This document shows, in pieces, positions 52,997-64,000 of a DNA stretch of 64,000 nucleotides. A program made the position numbers and the translations under genes. Location of the stretch: contig NC_134949.1 of assembly GCF_965638725.1 (NCBI RefSeq), positions 80,816,017-80,880,016 on the forward strand. Reading direction: 5' to 3'. The notes below the pieces were generated by a model. That model saw only the letters and a program-made list of their open reading frames with translations, had not been told where the DNA came from and searched no databases. The DNA is from Aptenodytes patagonicus. Taxonomy: Eukaryota; Chordata; Aves; Sphenisciformes; Spheniscidae. Numbering within the stretch: the first letter of the stretch is position 1; every line of letters starts with the position of its first letter.

Positions 52997-53064
52997 GTAA
53001 CGAGCGATCTTGGAAACTTTGTGGGGAGACTTCAGGGTGCTGGGGGGCGGGGAACAGAGGAGAA

Positions 53065-55400
53065 GACAACGTCCTGTCATATAAGGTGCTGTTTTGCAAC
53101 TGTCGTGTCTCTTAAATGCAGCACATTTGAATTGTCCTTAGCCTGGTTTGAGAAATGAACTTGGGCGCTAGGCAGAAAATACGTGCTTGGAGGTTACCTT
53201 TATTGGCTCAGCCTGGTCAGGCAGGTTGTGCTTTTGCCAGTCGGTTGGTCAGAGGAGAGTCCTATATCCTTGGAGTGAGGAATGGGTCAGTGGGAGCTCC
53301 CCCTGTATTTGCTTTTGTGGTCTGATGAGAAAAACATGTTCTTGATTGTCCCTACGGGGCTGTCCACTTGCTTTCTGAAAAGCAAGTGGAAAAGATGGCA
53401 TTCAAAAAGTAATGGAAAGGAGTGCTAAAAGGTATTGCCTTGTATTCATATTAAGATTAGCACAGCCTCACTGGTACGAGTAGCTGTTCCTAAACTCTCT
53501 GATGGAAGGAGTACAGGATTCGTCAGACAGGATTATCTGGAATAATGATGTTTGGCACTTTGGTGGCATTGGATGTCTTAGTAGTACTGCACAAATAAAG
53601 ATGTTGCATAAGTTTTGTTGGGAAGAAAAGTTTTAATCAAACTGTACTTGTATTATAGAACATGCACGGACTTTCTTATTGGCATCTAACACTGATAATT
53701 GGGTTGAACTTCACATGGTCTTTGCAGGTGGCAAAACTGATAAGCTATAAAAAGTGTTTCCTTTATAAATTCTGAATCGCTGACAATATTGAGGCTACCT
53801 TGTCTCATGCTGAAACTGACGGCGGTTGTGGTTCATGTGATGTAGTCACAAGTCTATGCAAAGCTAAACCAGTATCATAACCTTTGTTATTTGGCATGAG
53901 CTATCAAGCAACCATTGGCTCTTAGTTACTTTTAGTGGCAACTTTTTGGATTTTAAGTAGCACAATGTAGCGTTTCAGAAGGATGAGAGTGTGCGCAGAC
54001 CTTGTGAGAGGTTTGTAAACGTGCGTAGCCAGCACGCTCCCCTTTCTTTTCCCATGTTTGGAAGGAACACTTGGCATAGTCCAAAAAAAAGTTCTTATCA
54101 ATCTGCTGATGCCTTCTATTGACTGTCATCCTCTACAATCAGGTGGCATAGGGAGTTTTGGCTGCCTATTACAAACCTGTACATCCTGAAAATCTTGTGG
54201 TTTTCCCACTTGCTTTTCAGTAGTTCTTTAATGTCTTCATTTTCTATTCATACCCCTCAATACTGTAGTCGTCTTAAAGGGCATTATGAATTTTAAACCA
54301 TGGAGAAAGGGTTGCATTTCAGTTGTGATTTTGTATTGTTATGCTTTTAATATTTTATGTGTTGTTATAAAAATATTAGAGAAGATAATGGCCTACAGCA
54401 GAGTAAGACACATGGCCTAGGATATTCATCTTGTTCTAGAAAATAGACTGTAGTGCTCACTGTTGACCCAAAGTAGTCAAGGAGGGCAATGTAAATTTTC
54501 TTAGTATTTTTTTGGAAGAAGCTCTTACTTCAAAATTGCAAATAGCACTTTTTTTCTCTTTACTTTGCTTTAGCTTACCTGCTGAGATTTGAGTTATGAG
54601 TTCTGTTTCTCTTGCACATGGTATATTTCTTGCAAGGGGAAAAAAGAGAACACCATACATCTTGGAAAATAAATGAAGTTGAATTTGTATTTATTATAAA
54701 TACAAACATATTTTCTTACAGCATTTTGGAATTTTAATATTTTTAATTTAATCTGACTGCTTTTGCAAAATCTCCCTGAATCTTTAATTTGTTTGTTTTT
54801 TAGTTGAGTGGACAGGGGAGTCAATTTAATCAAACCATTGTTTATTTTTATAGCTATGTATGCTTTTTTTGTAATTTTTTTTTAACAGGCCTTATAAAGT
54901 ATGTAAAAATAAAATCTCTACCTTTGGGGTGTAAATGGTACTTAAAAGGCCAATTGCAAAGACATCTTGTGGGGCGTGTGTGTGTGTGCGCACCTCAGAA
55001 ACCATAACTACTCTAACAGTTTGTCCGCATAAAGACTTGGACGTTTGTGAGAATGCTCTTTATGAGTAAAAGTATTTTCCTTTATAACAGATAATTAAAA
55101 TAGCACAAGGCTTTCACTGTAGTGGTCTTAGTTGAGTGCTTTTGAATTTTTCTAGTATGAAGAAAAAAGATCAGAATGATACTGCATATACCAGTCATAT
55201 ACCCTAGTTAGCTAGATGTCAGTGTAGTCCTGCTGCAAAACTGTGTTGTATTAAAAGCCTCAGTCATTTAAAAAATAATTTTAGCCCAAATGAAATGACA
55301 GTGGTTTTTTTCTGAAGAAGCATAAAGAAATATTAAAAATCATTATATTACATTATATCAATACACAATTAGAATAGTAAGCTTTGGGAAATTTTGTTGA
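53065..55400. other. Probable first intron, no recognised exon
   Basis: AT-leaning sequence without recognised exons or transposons. Pyrimidine-rich acceptor-like stretches, for example TTTTTAACAG near 54888, lack a good paired donor. Confidence 0.5.
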
Positions 55401-55427
55401 CTCTTTTTTTTTTTTTTTTTTTTTAAG

Positions 55428-55554
55428 AAAGAATGTCAGCAGCTTTTTATTAGTGAAGAGCCACTTGTTATCACCAATGTGCACGTGAAATGGAAAGGGA
55501 ACAGATTCTGGAAAACAACTTCTGTTTCAACCTTGCAAGATGCTGCATGCAGTG
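55428..55554 (+). other. Candidate non-coding exon 2 of the downstream gene
   Basis: A 21-base T run ending TTAAG at 55427 would serve as acceptor, and CAGTG|GTGAGTAC with GT at 55555-55556 is a near-consensus donor. They enclose 127 bases. The ATGs inside open only short frames; the first stops after six codons. PPARA in mammals has a non-coding second exon before the coding exon, so position and character fit. A different reading is possible: on the minus strand AATAAA followed about 20 bases later by 21 A looks like the tail of a retrocopied mRNA. An alternative acceptor is CAG at 55439. Confidence 0.35.
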
Positions 55555-55636
55555 GTGAGTACATACGTGGACTGGGAGCTATCTCAGCATTGTTTTTGAA
55601 CAACTAGAGAAGAAAAAACATTTAAGGTAGAATTTC

Positions 55637-55679
55637 TGTAAAGAGTGATTAATGTATCTGACATTAATCACTCTTTACA
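55637..55679 (+). repeat. Perfect 19-bp inverted repeat with 5-base loop
   Basis: TGTAAAGAGTGATTAATGT at 55637-55655, loop ATCTG, then ACATTAATCACTCTTTACA at 55661-55679. The arms are exact reverse complements. It lies about 80 bases after the candidate exon. Confidence 0.97.
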
Positions 55680-58600
55680 TAATGTAAACTGACAAGGACA
55701 GAAATCTGAGCAAGTAGTGCAAACAAGTAGTTGATAAATGGAAAGTAGTAGCACAATCAGGAGAACAGAGTAAGTAAAATTTCCTTATGTTCCAGTATCT
55801 ATTGCTGTGTTAGACTTCTATGTAAAAGTTGTATAAAGGTGTTATCCAGTAGAATTCTGAATTCTTAATATTTTAGAAGTAGAGTGCTCAGCATTTCACA
55901 GGACCAGTCCGTAAAATTAAATATTGAACGACTTCTTATGAAGTAGAACGCTGAATATTCACTGAATGAAAAAGTACTTATCCAGTAAGGTTGGGCTCTA
56001 AATCATCACTATCCTCAAAATAAAGCTAAAATCTCTCAATCTTTAAGAGCGTGATATTTGGCATGTTTTAAAAACATTAAATTGATATGAGCAGATTGTT
56101 GTGTGACCAGATTGCATGTGGCATTGAGATGTTGCCAAATCTGATTCCACTTCCTCATACCAGTTCTAATAGTTTCTGCTTATGAAACAATATTTATTTA
56201 TAAGTGCATTGCATGTCTTCTAAGTATCTAGGAAGTATAATTTCTGTGTCCAGTGAAGGGCTTCTCGTGCACAGATTAATACAAATTATAAAATTGATAT
56301 TCTAATCCTGATTTAGGCTTAAGGTGTTACATGACTGGTTTGTGTAGTTGTCTGCTGTGTTTTAAAATGCTGTAAGTATAAACTGTAGAAACTTTTTTTA
56401 CTTTGCAGATTGAAAGATGAGAACTACCAAACAGGCATAGTTTGTTCTGTGGTTCTATAGTAATCCTAATTTATTGTTTTAAGTTCAAGTTGTCTCATGC
56501 CTGTGGAAACACTAACAATATGAGATAAACTTGCAAGCATTTGGCAACTTACCTACCCCTTTCTAGAAATGCTGATATACTCTCATGGTTTTTAAAAAAT
56601 TTATGAACTAAGAGATTATTCACTTAATCTTTCCAAATAGTAGAAGAAACTTGTTCATAAGTGTGTCTGCCTTGAGGAACTCAGAGTAGTTAGCAGCTAC
56701 TGAAGTTGTAAGATTCTTTGGCATTTGATTCCAGGTAGCTGAAATACATGTGGAAGCGAGTTAGTCCAATATTTTCATATTTCATATTTTCATATCTCAT
56801 TAGTCCATTTTCAGTTTGTTGATAAGTATGTAAAAGGAAACCAGAGCTGCTGTTTGGTGTGCAAATTAACTGCTGGTTGAGTAACTTCTTACTCATCTAT
56901 GAGTGTATAAAATCCTGGAGCTGAGAGCATTTATTATTGTGAATAGTTTAGAGTTTGATTTATTTTGCATGGAAAAACGATACCACAATCTGTCCTAATG
57001 TTATTTAGATTTAACAAAAAAATGAATCATTTGGAACTATTCTACAGCCTATGATTAAGGTTTGGAGGCAGGGTTTACTGTCTTGTTGTACGTATCCGTG
57101 CATCCAGCACAGTTATACTGTCTGAGTAAGTTCTATTGTCTGCATATAGGCTTGTATTGCCATTCATTTTTTGTTACACAAATAAGAGTGCTACATGCCT
57201 GTTTTGTTTTGTTTTAAATAATTATTTACTGGAAATGATTGATGTAACAATTCACAGAAGAAAACACTGAATTTAAACCAGAATGTGAGTGTTCAGCTGG
57301 TAAGAAGAACTTTTGACTATTTGCAAAATCTGTTTGAAAGTGAAGACTTGAATTACTGTTGACATTTCCTAGCCTCCTGTTAGTGTTACTGCTTCAGCAA
57401 GAATGTTATTAAGTACATGGCATTGGAATCACAGTGCAGGCTCATATTAAACAAAACAAAACCTTCTCACATCTTTATTCAACATCTGTGAAAAATGTTC
57501 CCTAGAGTAGTAAGGCTGAAAAATATAATGCAGAACCATTTGGATTTGAGGGGGAGGAAGAGAAGGTGGATGTTGTGTCAAGAGACTGCTTTGGAGACTC
57601 CTGGGTTTGTTAGCAGGCAGTGCTTGACGGCATTCTGTACAATAGGGCTGATGAATGCTCCATTACAACGGTCGATAAATTCACCCACTCTGATGTTAAA
57701 ATAAAATTAATGGCAACCCACAGGTCATAGTGAATATTATTGGCTTGTTGGTAATTTTCAGGGGAAGCTTACAAGAACTATGCATTGGTAGCATAAAAAT
57801 TGCGTTTCTAATGGAGGCTAGAACTAGATTCTTGATGAAGGTTAGGAGTCCTAAGAATAATTTGAAAAACTAACCAATGTAGGTATGCACAGAATATTGG
57901 CCATTGACGTTTATTCAGCAAAGTTGAAAATGGTTAACTGTGGCCTTTCAAATCTTTTTTCTTAGCCTGTAGATAAACGTTCAGTTTGGAGTAAGTGTGC
58001 TGCATTGTGAGGGGGTTTTGAGTGGGTTTATTGTCAGTGTAAGATGCTGTATGGATGCAGTTTCACTGTGAGAGCGCTATGTAAACAGCAGAATGTTCTG
58101 TCTGTGGGTCGTTTTTGACCAGTTTGTTGTTGGAAATTTAGCGCTGTGGGCATAAGGTAGACTTATGTTGTTATGCTGTATATATGTGAAATTGAAAAAT
58201 GGTGTGATGAGTATATTCATGTTCCACATAGCTGTCCACAGGGAAGAGCACATAAGAAATTTGAACTGTGTTTTACCCCTGAAATTAATTCTTTTGTTTA
58301 TTTATTTATTCTTATCCACCTCAGGACAAAAGACTGCTGTGTGCAGTTAAGCAGGCCAGTCTGATTAGAAGCAAATCAGGTAGCAGCTTTAGAATATACG
58401 TAACTAAGAGACAAGCAGCACAGGATACTGCTTTTGAAAAAAGCAGCAGCTGTACATTTTATGTACTGTGCTTCCATAGAGATGGGACTGTACATAAATA
58501 GGCCAATATTTCCAAACAGCTGTCAAATGTTCAAATTAAATGTATGATTTGGGCACCTGATTTTCAGTGTATTGAGCTGCCATAATTCTAACCAAACTTA

Positions 58601-58734
58601 CAAGGAGTTGCATTTTCTCAAGATTATAAATCCTGTAATAAATCCTGTGGAAGTGTAATAGTGATTATCCTTTAAGAATATAGAATTGTTCAGTTTGCAG
58701 CTATCACTCATTTTATTTCTCTTCTACATGGTAT

Positions 58735-58736
58735 GC

Positions 58737-58770
<34 letters not shown>
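58735..58770 (+). repeat. (TG)n(TA)n compound microsatellite
   Basis: About 13 TG/GT units followed by four TA units. Confidence 0.95.
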
Positions 58771-58771
<1 letters not shown>

Positions 58772-60263
58772 AACACATAAATATGAGAAAAAAAAAAAAG
58801 AATAGGATGTCCCCTCTCTGTGTTGTTCCTGATAGCCCTGGAAATACAAGGCTTACAGCAAGAGGTGTGGTTACACAGCATGGCTTGATCTGATCTAGCA
58901 ACTGTTGTTAAAAGATCTGTCAGGCTCCCTCTTCATGCTTCTTTCCTTTGCTACCATCCATGTCTTTCTATCCTTCCTTTTTGCTGCCCCTTAGTGAATC
59001 TGTTCAGCTATCTCTAGCTATGGTTTTCCTGTGTTACATTTCTACCAGCTTAATAAGCTGTATTGTTTCACAGAGGCTGTGTCTACACTAGGGAATAAAA
59101 TATGTCAGGGACTGGTCTCTGGACCCAGAACAAAGTGGCAAGATTGCACACACCTAACAGTCTTCCTCCTGAAACAGCGTGGTTGTGTCCAAACTGCCAG
59201 GAGGGAGCAGTTTACTGCTCTGCATTTGCTGTCTCCTTAACCATGCCTGCACATTTGTCTGGGAGAGTGCCAAGCTGGTATGGGCCAAAATGGTGTCAGA
59301 GAGGATGTTAACAGCATGGCTCGAGCCTGTGCTCTGGCCTCATTTTATTTACTATTATAGATGTGGCCAGAGAGGTCAGACAAGTGCGTGAGCCAGCACA
59401 GGCAGGATGGAGCTGTGTGGCTGGAAATGAAGAAGGGAGAGGAAAGGTGCAGGGTTGACAATGTCAGGGAGCTACGGAAGGGATATCCTTTTGATGTCAG
59501 GGAGCTATTACATTACTTAAGCTGGCTTGTCTAGCTGTACCCTTAATGTAACTTTATTTTGCAACCAACAACTTCAGTCTGGCTCTGCAGAGGGCTGAGA
59601 GTGCTATGTCCCTCTAACAGCTCTTTCAAAGTGATTCAGTCAGCTAAAATGCCTTACAAAGTGAATTAAAACTGGTATATGAAAGTACATATATGGCTTT
59701 TTAAACAGGTTTTCTTATCCTGGCTGTTTCATTGGACTGTTGTTTTTCTTCCGCCTTTCTGTAATTTAGGTGCTTCCTTAGTTAAAAGAAGTGGGGAGGA
59801 GAAGTGGGGTGGCAGGCAGGCAGCAATGGTGATACTATTGTCAATATGGCGCTGTTAAACTGGCAAGTAGACACCCTTCATGACATATGAAGGATGAGCA
59901 GAGAGCTTAGATGTCAGGAAAATAATTGGTTATATTTTGACATTTTTTGATCGTGCAGGAGTGTGAGGCTTGTGATCTCTATACTGTAGCAAGTGACCTG
60001 ATTTAGAACTGTGAAGTCATGTGTCCTAAGTATATCTTCTATCTGACATGTCAGTAGCGTGGAAGTACAAGTACTTGATGTCCATTTGCCAAAAAATGTA
60101 GATTCATTGCATTCATACCTGTTGCCAAGACTCCTGTCAGCAATGCTAATTCAGTGTAAACTTTGTTTTTGTGTGATACATTTATCACAAAGAAAAACTT
60201 CTTAAGGTAGGAATTTCTAAATTGCCAGAACAAAACTGAAGGCCTTTTTCTTAACAAAACCAT

Positions 60264-60285
60264 CAACAACAACAACAACAACAAC
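60264..60285 (+). repeat. (CAA)n trinucleotide run
   Basis: Seven CAA units, perfect. Confidence 0.9.
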
Positions 60286-61618
60286 AAAAAGTGAAAGAAT
60301 TTTGTTTCACATTCCACTCTGGGTACTCTGAGTTGTGGCATGCCATTAAATCAAAGTAGGTTTATTTTTAGCAGTTTTTATTTATTTATTTTTTTAAATG
60401 TAATAGCTGAGCAACAAGAGCCTGTAAAAATACTTTGAAGGAATGAGTAAAATTGTAGTACACTGAAGTATAAGTAAACTACAAAACTCCAGGTGCTGTT
60501 TATAGAAGACATTAAATTTTGTCTACTGGTAGAAGAATATGAAAGCTAGCCCATTGGGATTACTCAATTAATTTTCAAAAAGACACTTGCAAGTAGAAGG
60601 GGCCTAAATCTGTAATACCTTGTCTGAGGGTCATTCTCCTTTATAGGATATAGATCATTCTGTTAAGCTGAATTTAGGTTACCAAATATGTCTTGTTATT
60701 ATGTCTGGGCAAGGGAATAAAGTTTATCAGTGAAATAAACCCACTGAAAATACACAGTGGTGGCGTTCTCTGCTAAGAAGGCGAATTCAGGCTTCTTGAA
60801 TCTCTTCCAGAAACAGATGTAAATTCCACTGTAGCTTTTCAAGTAGTGAATAATCATGGTCTGTTATGTTTGGTGATGAATCATGCAAGGGGTTGCAGAT
60901 GGTGAGAAGAGTGCAGCTGTGCAGATACTAGAGGGGCGGAGATAGAAGACTAGAGGATCCGAGGGGATGAAGGAGATGATTTGAGCACGGGTTGACATGG
61001 CTTATGAAAGAGAGGGATAAGACAGCTGAAAGAGTATCAAAGCTGCGTATGCCAGTGTAAAGCTGAAACTGAAACCTGCGATTTGGGGATGGGGAGAGTG
61101 CTGGAGACTGAAAAGGAGGTACACTTGAGGCAGAAAGATATTTTTTGTTGTTGTTGCTTGAAGCAAAAGTTGCAGCATCAGATGCCAAAGTAACTGGACT
61201 TTTGTCCCAAGCCAAAACAAGAAGGAGACAGAGCTTAGATGTGGAAGTTTAAGCTGTAAATGAAAAGAGAAAACTAAGAGTCTTCATGTTCCTTTTAAAG
61301 GAATGCTGGTCCTAAGTAGGAGAGCTATTGTAGTAACAGATATAGATGCAAAGTTGTGGGTTATTTTGATTGTTCTGAGCAGGACCTGTGTAATGAGATC
61401 TGGGAGTTTGCCAGGTGGAGAAGTTGTGTCTGACTAGGTGTTATAAAAAAGGGGGATTGCAAGGCCTAGGTTGTGGTTGAAGGGCAGGTAAGATTCAAGT
61501 GAAGCTTTTCATGATCTTAAACCAATATGCTAAAAAGTCCAAACCATCTTTCAACTTTTTGCATTAAGTAATTTTAATTTAAGATATCTTTCTTTTTTTC
61601 TCCTCTCTCTCTTTTTAG

Positions 61619-61682
61619 ATAAAAAGTATTGTTCCAAAACAATAGCTCTTTATTCAGGAAGAATGTTGCCATTAAGATGTCT
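61619..61682 (+). other. Weak candidate non-coding exon
   Basis: A long pyrimidine tract (TTCTTTTTTTCTCCTCTCTC and more) ends TTTTTAG at 61618, a very good-looking acceptor. A fair donor ATGTCT|GTAAGA follows, with GT at 61683-61684. The 64 bases between have no useful frame. It could be an alternative 5' exon of the inferred PPARA transcript, or an unused acceptor. Confidence 0.2.
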
Positions 61683-61689
61683 GTAAGAA

Positions 61690-62741
61690 CTAGTATTTTT
61701 GCCCACAGGTCAGAAATCCTCAGCCAAAGTGAATATTTAACCACTATTTCAAGGACAGCCAATTATTTTTTTTCTTAATAAAGTATGCGATTAGGAGTCA
61801 AAGTGAGGGACCCTGGAAAATTGTAGCATACTCCAAATACTGACATAACTTCAGGCACCCGTTTTACTGTTTGTGTGTTCTACAAACCTTAGCAAATATA
61901 AAACAAATACTGAAAGCGAACTGAAAAAATAAAAAAGAGGGGGCAAAAGTCCGGATCTATCTTGGAAGAGAGTTATGCTCCAAAACCGCTATACTGAAAA
62001 CTGTTTTCAGGATTGTTTTCTCATCTCTTTTAGTCTAGTTACCTAAGAAAGTCAGGTATACACAGTACGGTCTGCTGTTCTCTCCCCCCACACAATAGCT
62101 TTGAACCTGCAAGTTTTGTCAAATTTGACAGAGGAGTAGTGGTTGCAAAGGCATTAAAGTTCTGTAATTTTTACGAAAGTTGGTAACTGGCAAGGAGAAA
62201 GGAAAACACGTTATTGACCCTACTGAGGAAATGATGCAATATGAATTCAACAATTATCTGTTCTGTTTGGCCTGTCAATTGCCAATCAGCATAGGAGCAC
62301 TAGCAAGCCAGTTGCAACATGCAGCTCTGAACCAGCTACAGCATGTTTGCTGTTTGCATAGTCAGTAGTTCAGGGACGTTGTGTGGGAAGGGGGAACTGT
62401 AAGTGTAGTGAGAATGGGAAAGAGCAGGGAGACACGATAGGGCAATGTGGGGTGACAGTGGTATGAAAATTTTATGTCTTTGGGAGCAAATCAATAGAAA
62501 TTAAAACTTTTTTATTTCTTCTCCTCAAAGTTGCCCTTTTCCCAGTGTTTTAACGCTGGTAATAGCAAAAACCAATATGAATTCTACCTTTCAAATTTGT
62601 GTTCTGTCACAACTTAATGCTTTCAAGCTTTTACCATGTTTAAACTCACAAAATTATATACAACTTCAAAAATTTCATTACCAGTCAACAAACTCAAAAC
62701 TACTTGGTATCTGTAAAATATTAGATTATGTGGCAGAATAA

Positions 62742-62794
<53 letters not shown>

Positions 62795-64000
62795 GTGGCC
62801 TTGAGTTAGGTTGTATTCAGTTGAAGTATTTATGTCACAGGAACATTCCTTTGCTCTTCTGTTGAAGAGTAAGCAAGGTTGAAATCATACGGGAATAATA
62901 AATATGCTCACAGAACAAAAGAGTAGTTAATTGTTTTTTGGCCTTCATTTTACTATAAATTTAAACTTAAGGCAGGTAATTTTATTTATAACACAGCAAG
63001 GATTCTAAGTTCTAAAGAATATGTTACTACCAGTCCTGCCAATAAGGAATTATCAACAATATATACCAATTGCTATCACACATAAAGGTCTGTGGATATA
63101 AAACAAAAGGGATTCTTATATCCTAGTTTATAAGAACACATTTTAAGGTATCCATACATATACATGAACCCTAAAGATTGTTGAGATATTATCAGTTTTA
63201 GAAAGTGCGTCAAAGTCTTTGCTGGACTCTGTAAGTTAGTGGCAATTGGTTTTTATTTCTTTTCTTAAATATAGTATGTCTAAAATTTCACATTTGCCAG
63301 TAAGAGTTACTAGACAGCTTTGTAAAAGTTATGATGTCTTTCTGGATAGAACAGTCATGTATGTTGCAGGGTTTTTTTGTTTGTTTGTTTTTTGATTGAG
63401 CGCATGAGCAAGTAAAACTTCTGAGTTACAGAGGTTTATGTAATAGCACAGTCAATATGTTTAATGGAAAATGGCCAAAAATTTTGCCTGGCACTGCCTC
63501 TGTATGTATTAGATTATAATTTTAATTGACAATTTTAGTTGCACAGATGTCTTTAATTTGTTACCCTCTGAAGTTTATTTTTACCATATGTAGTGAAAAT
63601 GTACTCTGCAGGAGACTTAGCAAGGGGCTTACATTTTATTTACTTCAAAAATTGATTATATTGGAGATAATCATTTAGTCACCACACTAAAATGCAATTT
63701 GTATTTGCCTTTTACCCTTAGATATCTTTATCCTTCAACAAATGAAGTCTCTGTAGAATATCAGGGTATAGTTAGAAAATTGTTGAGAAGCCACTTTGCA
63801 TAATCTGAGATGCCGTGATCACATATGTAAGGAAACAATTGCAACATTCCAATTTAGTCTTGAGGATCCAGTTTCCAGTGAGCAGCATGTTAGGACAGAT
63901 GTGTAGGCTGTTTGTAAATGCTGTACACATCGGTATCAACTTTGACTTCACCACTCAAACTTATTTTTATATATTTTTAGAAAAAAAAAGGATAATGGTT
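61690..64000. other. Probable intron, no recognised exon
   Basis: AT-rich DNA without recognised exons. It contains the (TTA)n array at 62743 and ends in an A run near 63982. Confidence 0.5.
62743..62794 (+). repeat. (TTA)n trinucleotide microsatellite
   Basis: About 17 uninterrupted TTA units. Confidence 0.95.

Larger units (their letters stand above)
51640..53060 (+). promoter_or_regulatory. PPARA: CpG island, inferred PPARA promoter and first exon region
   Basis: About 1.4 kb of dense CpG with many CGCG and GGCGG words, sharply different from both flanks. It contains a CCAAT box at 52125-52129, a YY1-like GGCCATGGCGGG at 52137-52148, an ETS-type ACTTCCGG at 52168-52175 and a GC box GGGGGCGGAG at 52645-52654. 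No TATA box was noticed, as is usual for such promoters. Identity as PPARA is inferred: in mammals the next gene downstream of let-7a-3/let-7b in the same orientation, about 40 kb away, is PPARA, whose first exons are non-coding and lie in a CpG island. Here let-7b is about 42 kb upstream. No PPARA protein sequence is in the window to confirm it. The island is well supported; the gene name is less so. Confidence 0.8.
55685..61600. other. Probable intron, no recognised exon
   Basis: AT-leaning DNA with short chance frames. It holds a (TG)n run at 58.74 kb and a CAA run at 60.26 kb. A patch beginning near 59070 recalls DNA-transposon ends but could not be confirmed. Confidence 0.5.

Noticed and set aside
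59070-59545. Possible hAT-type DNA transposon beginning near GGCTGTGTCTACACTAGG
   Set aside because: The start recalls reptile and bird hAT repeats, but no clear terminal inverted repeat pair or 8-bp target duplication was found.
55428-64000. Search for PPARA coding exons
   Set aside because: No open frame in this part resembles a nuclear receptor N-terminal region, zinc fingers or ligand-binding domain, so coding exons are placed outside the window.
1-64000. CRISPR arrays, operons, bacterial promoters and phage-like modules
   Set aside because: The window is vertebrate in character, with no spaced repeat array and no gene-dense coding.

Overview
The window reads as ordinary bird nuclear DNA: mostly non-coding, AT-leaning, with CR1 LINE copies, a solo retroviral LTR, microsatellites and one strong CpG island. 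No protein-coding exon could be recognised outside transposon remnants. The bird assignment rests on the CR1 3' ends (ATTCTATG octamer tail) and on the LTR family, which I recall as common in non-galliform birds. The species cannot be named.

The best supported genes are two microRNA hairpins on the + strand, let-7a-3 (about 9171-9246) and let-7b (about 10045-10127). Their mature 5p starts lie 874 bases apart. In mammals this pair sits in a long non-coding host transcript (MIRLET7BHG) roughly 40 kb upstream of PPARA, all in one orientation. Here a CpG island at about 51.6-53.1 kb lies some 42 kb downstream of let-7b, so it is inferred to be the PPARA promoter. The last 11 kb would then be its first, non-coding intron(s). 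The PPARA coding exons are not in the window.

Layout: 1-8.1 kb has no recognised gene, with one possible exon-like block near 3.1-3.3 kb. At 8.1-10.1 kb there is a well-formed candidate host exon followed by the two let-7 hairpins. From 10.1 to 51.6 kb is intergenic or host-intron sequence. It holds a GC-rich block (17.1-17.5 kb), an old minus-strand CR1 (21.6-22.1 kb), a solo LTR with probable target-site duplication (28.0-28.7 kb), a younger plus-strand CR1 with broken reverse transcriptase (31.7-32.9 kb), a 26-bp exact direct repeat flanking that CR1, and a perfect 33-unit GAAGG array (50.5 kb). From 51.6 to 53.1 kb is the CpG-island promoter. From 53.1 to 64 kb is probable PPARA intron, with candidate non-coding exons at 55.4 and 61.6 kb and a perfect 19-bp inverted repeat at 55.64 kb.

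I did not find a convincing new biological system. The items most worth following are the LIN28-related motif difference between the two let-7 precursors, the exon-versus-retrocopy ambiguity at 55.4 kb with its neighbouring hairpin, and the unexplained 26-bp repeat. Splice-site and promoter calls were made by eye.
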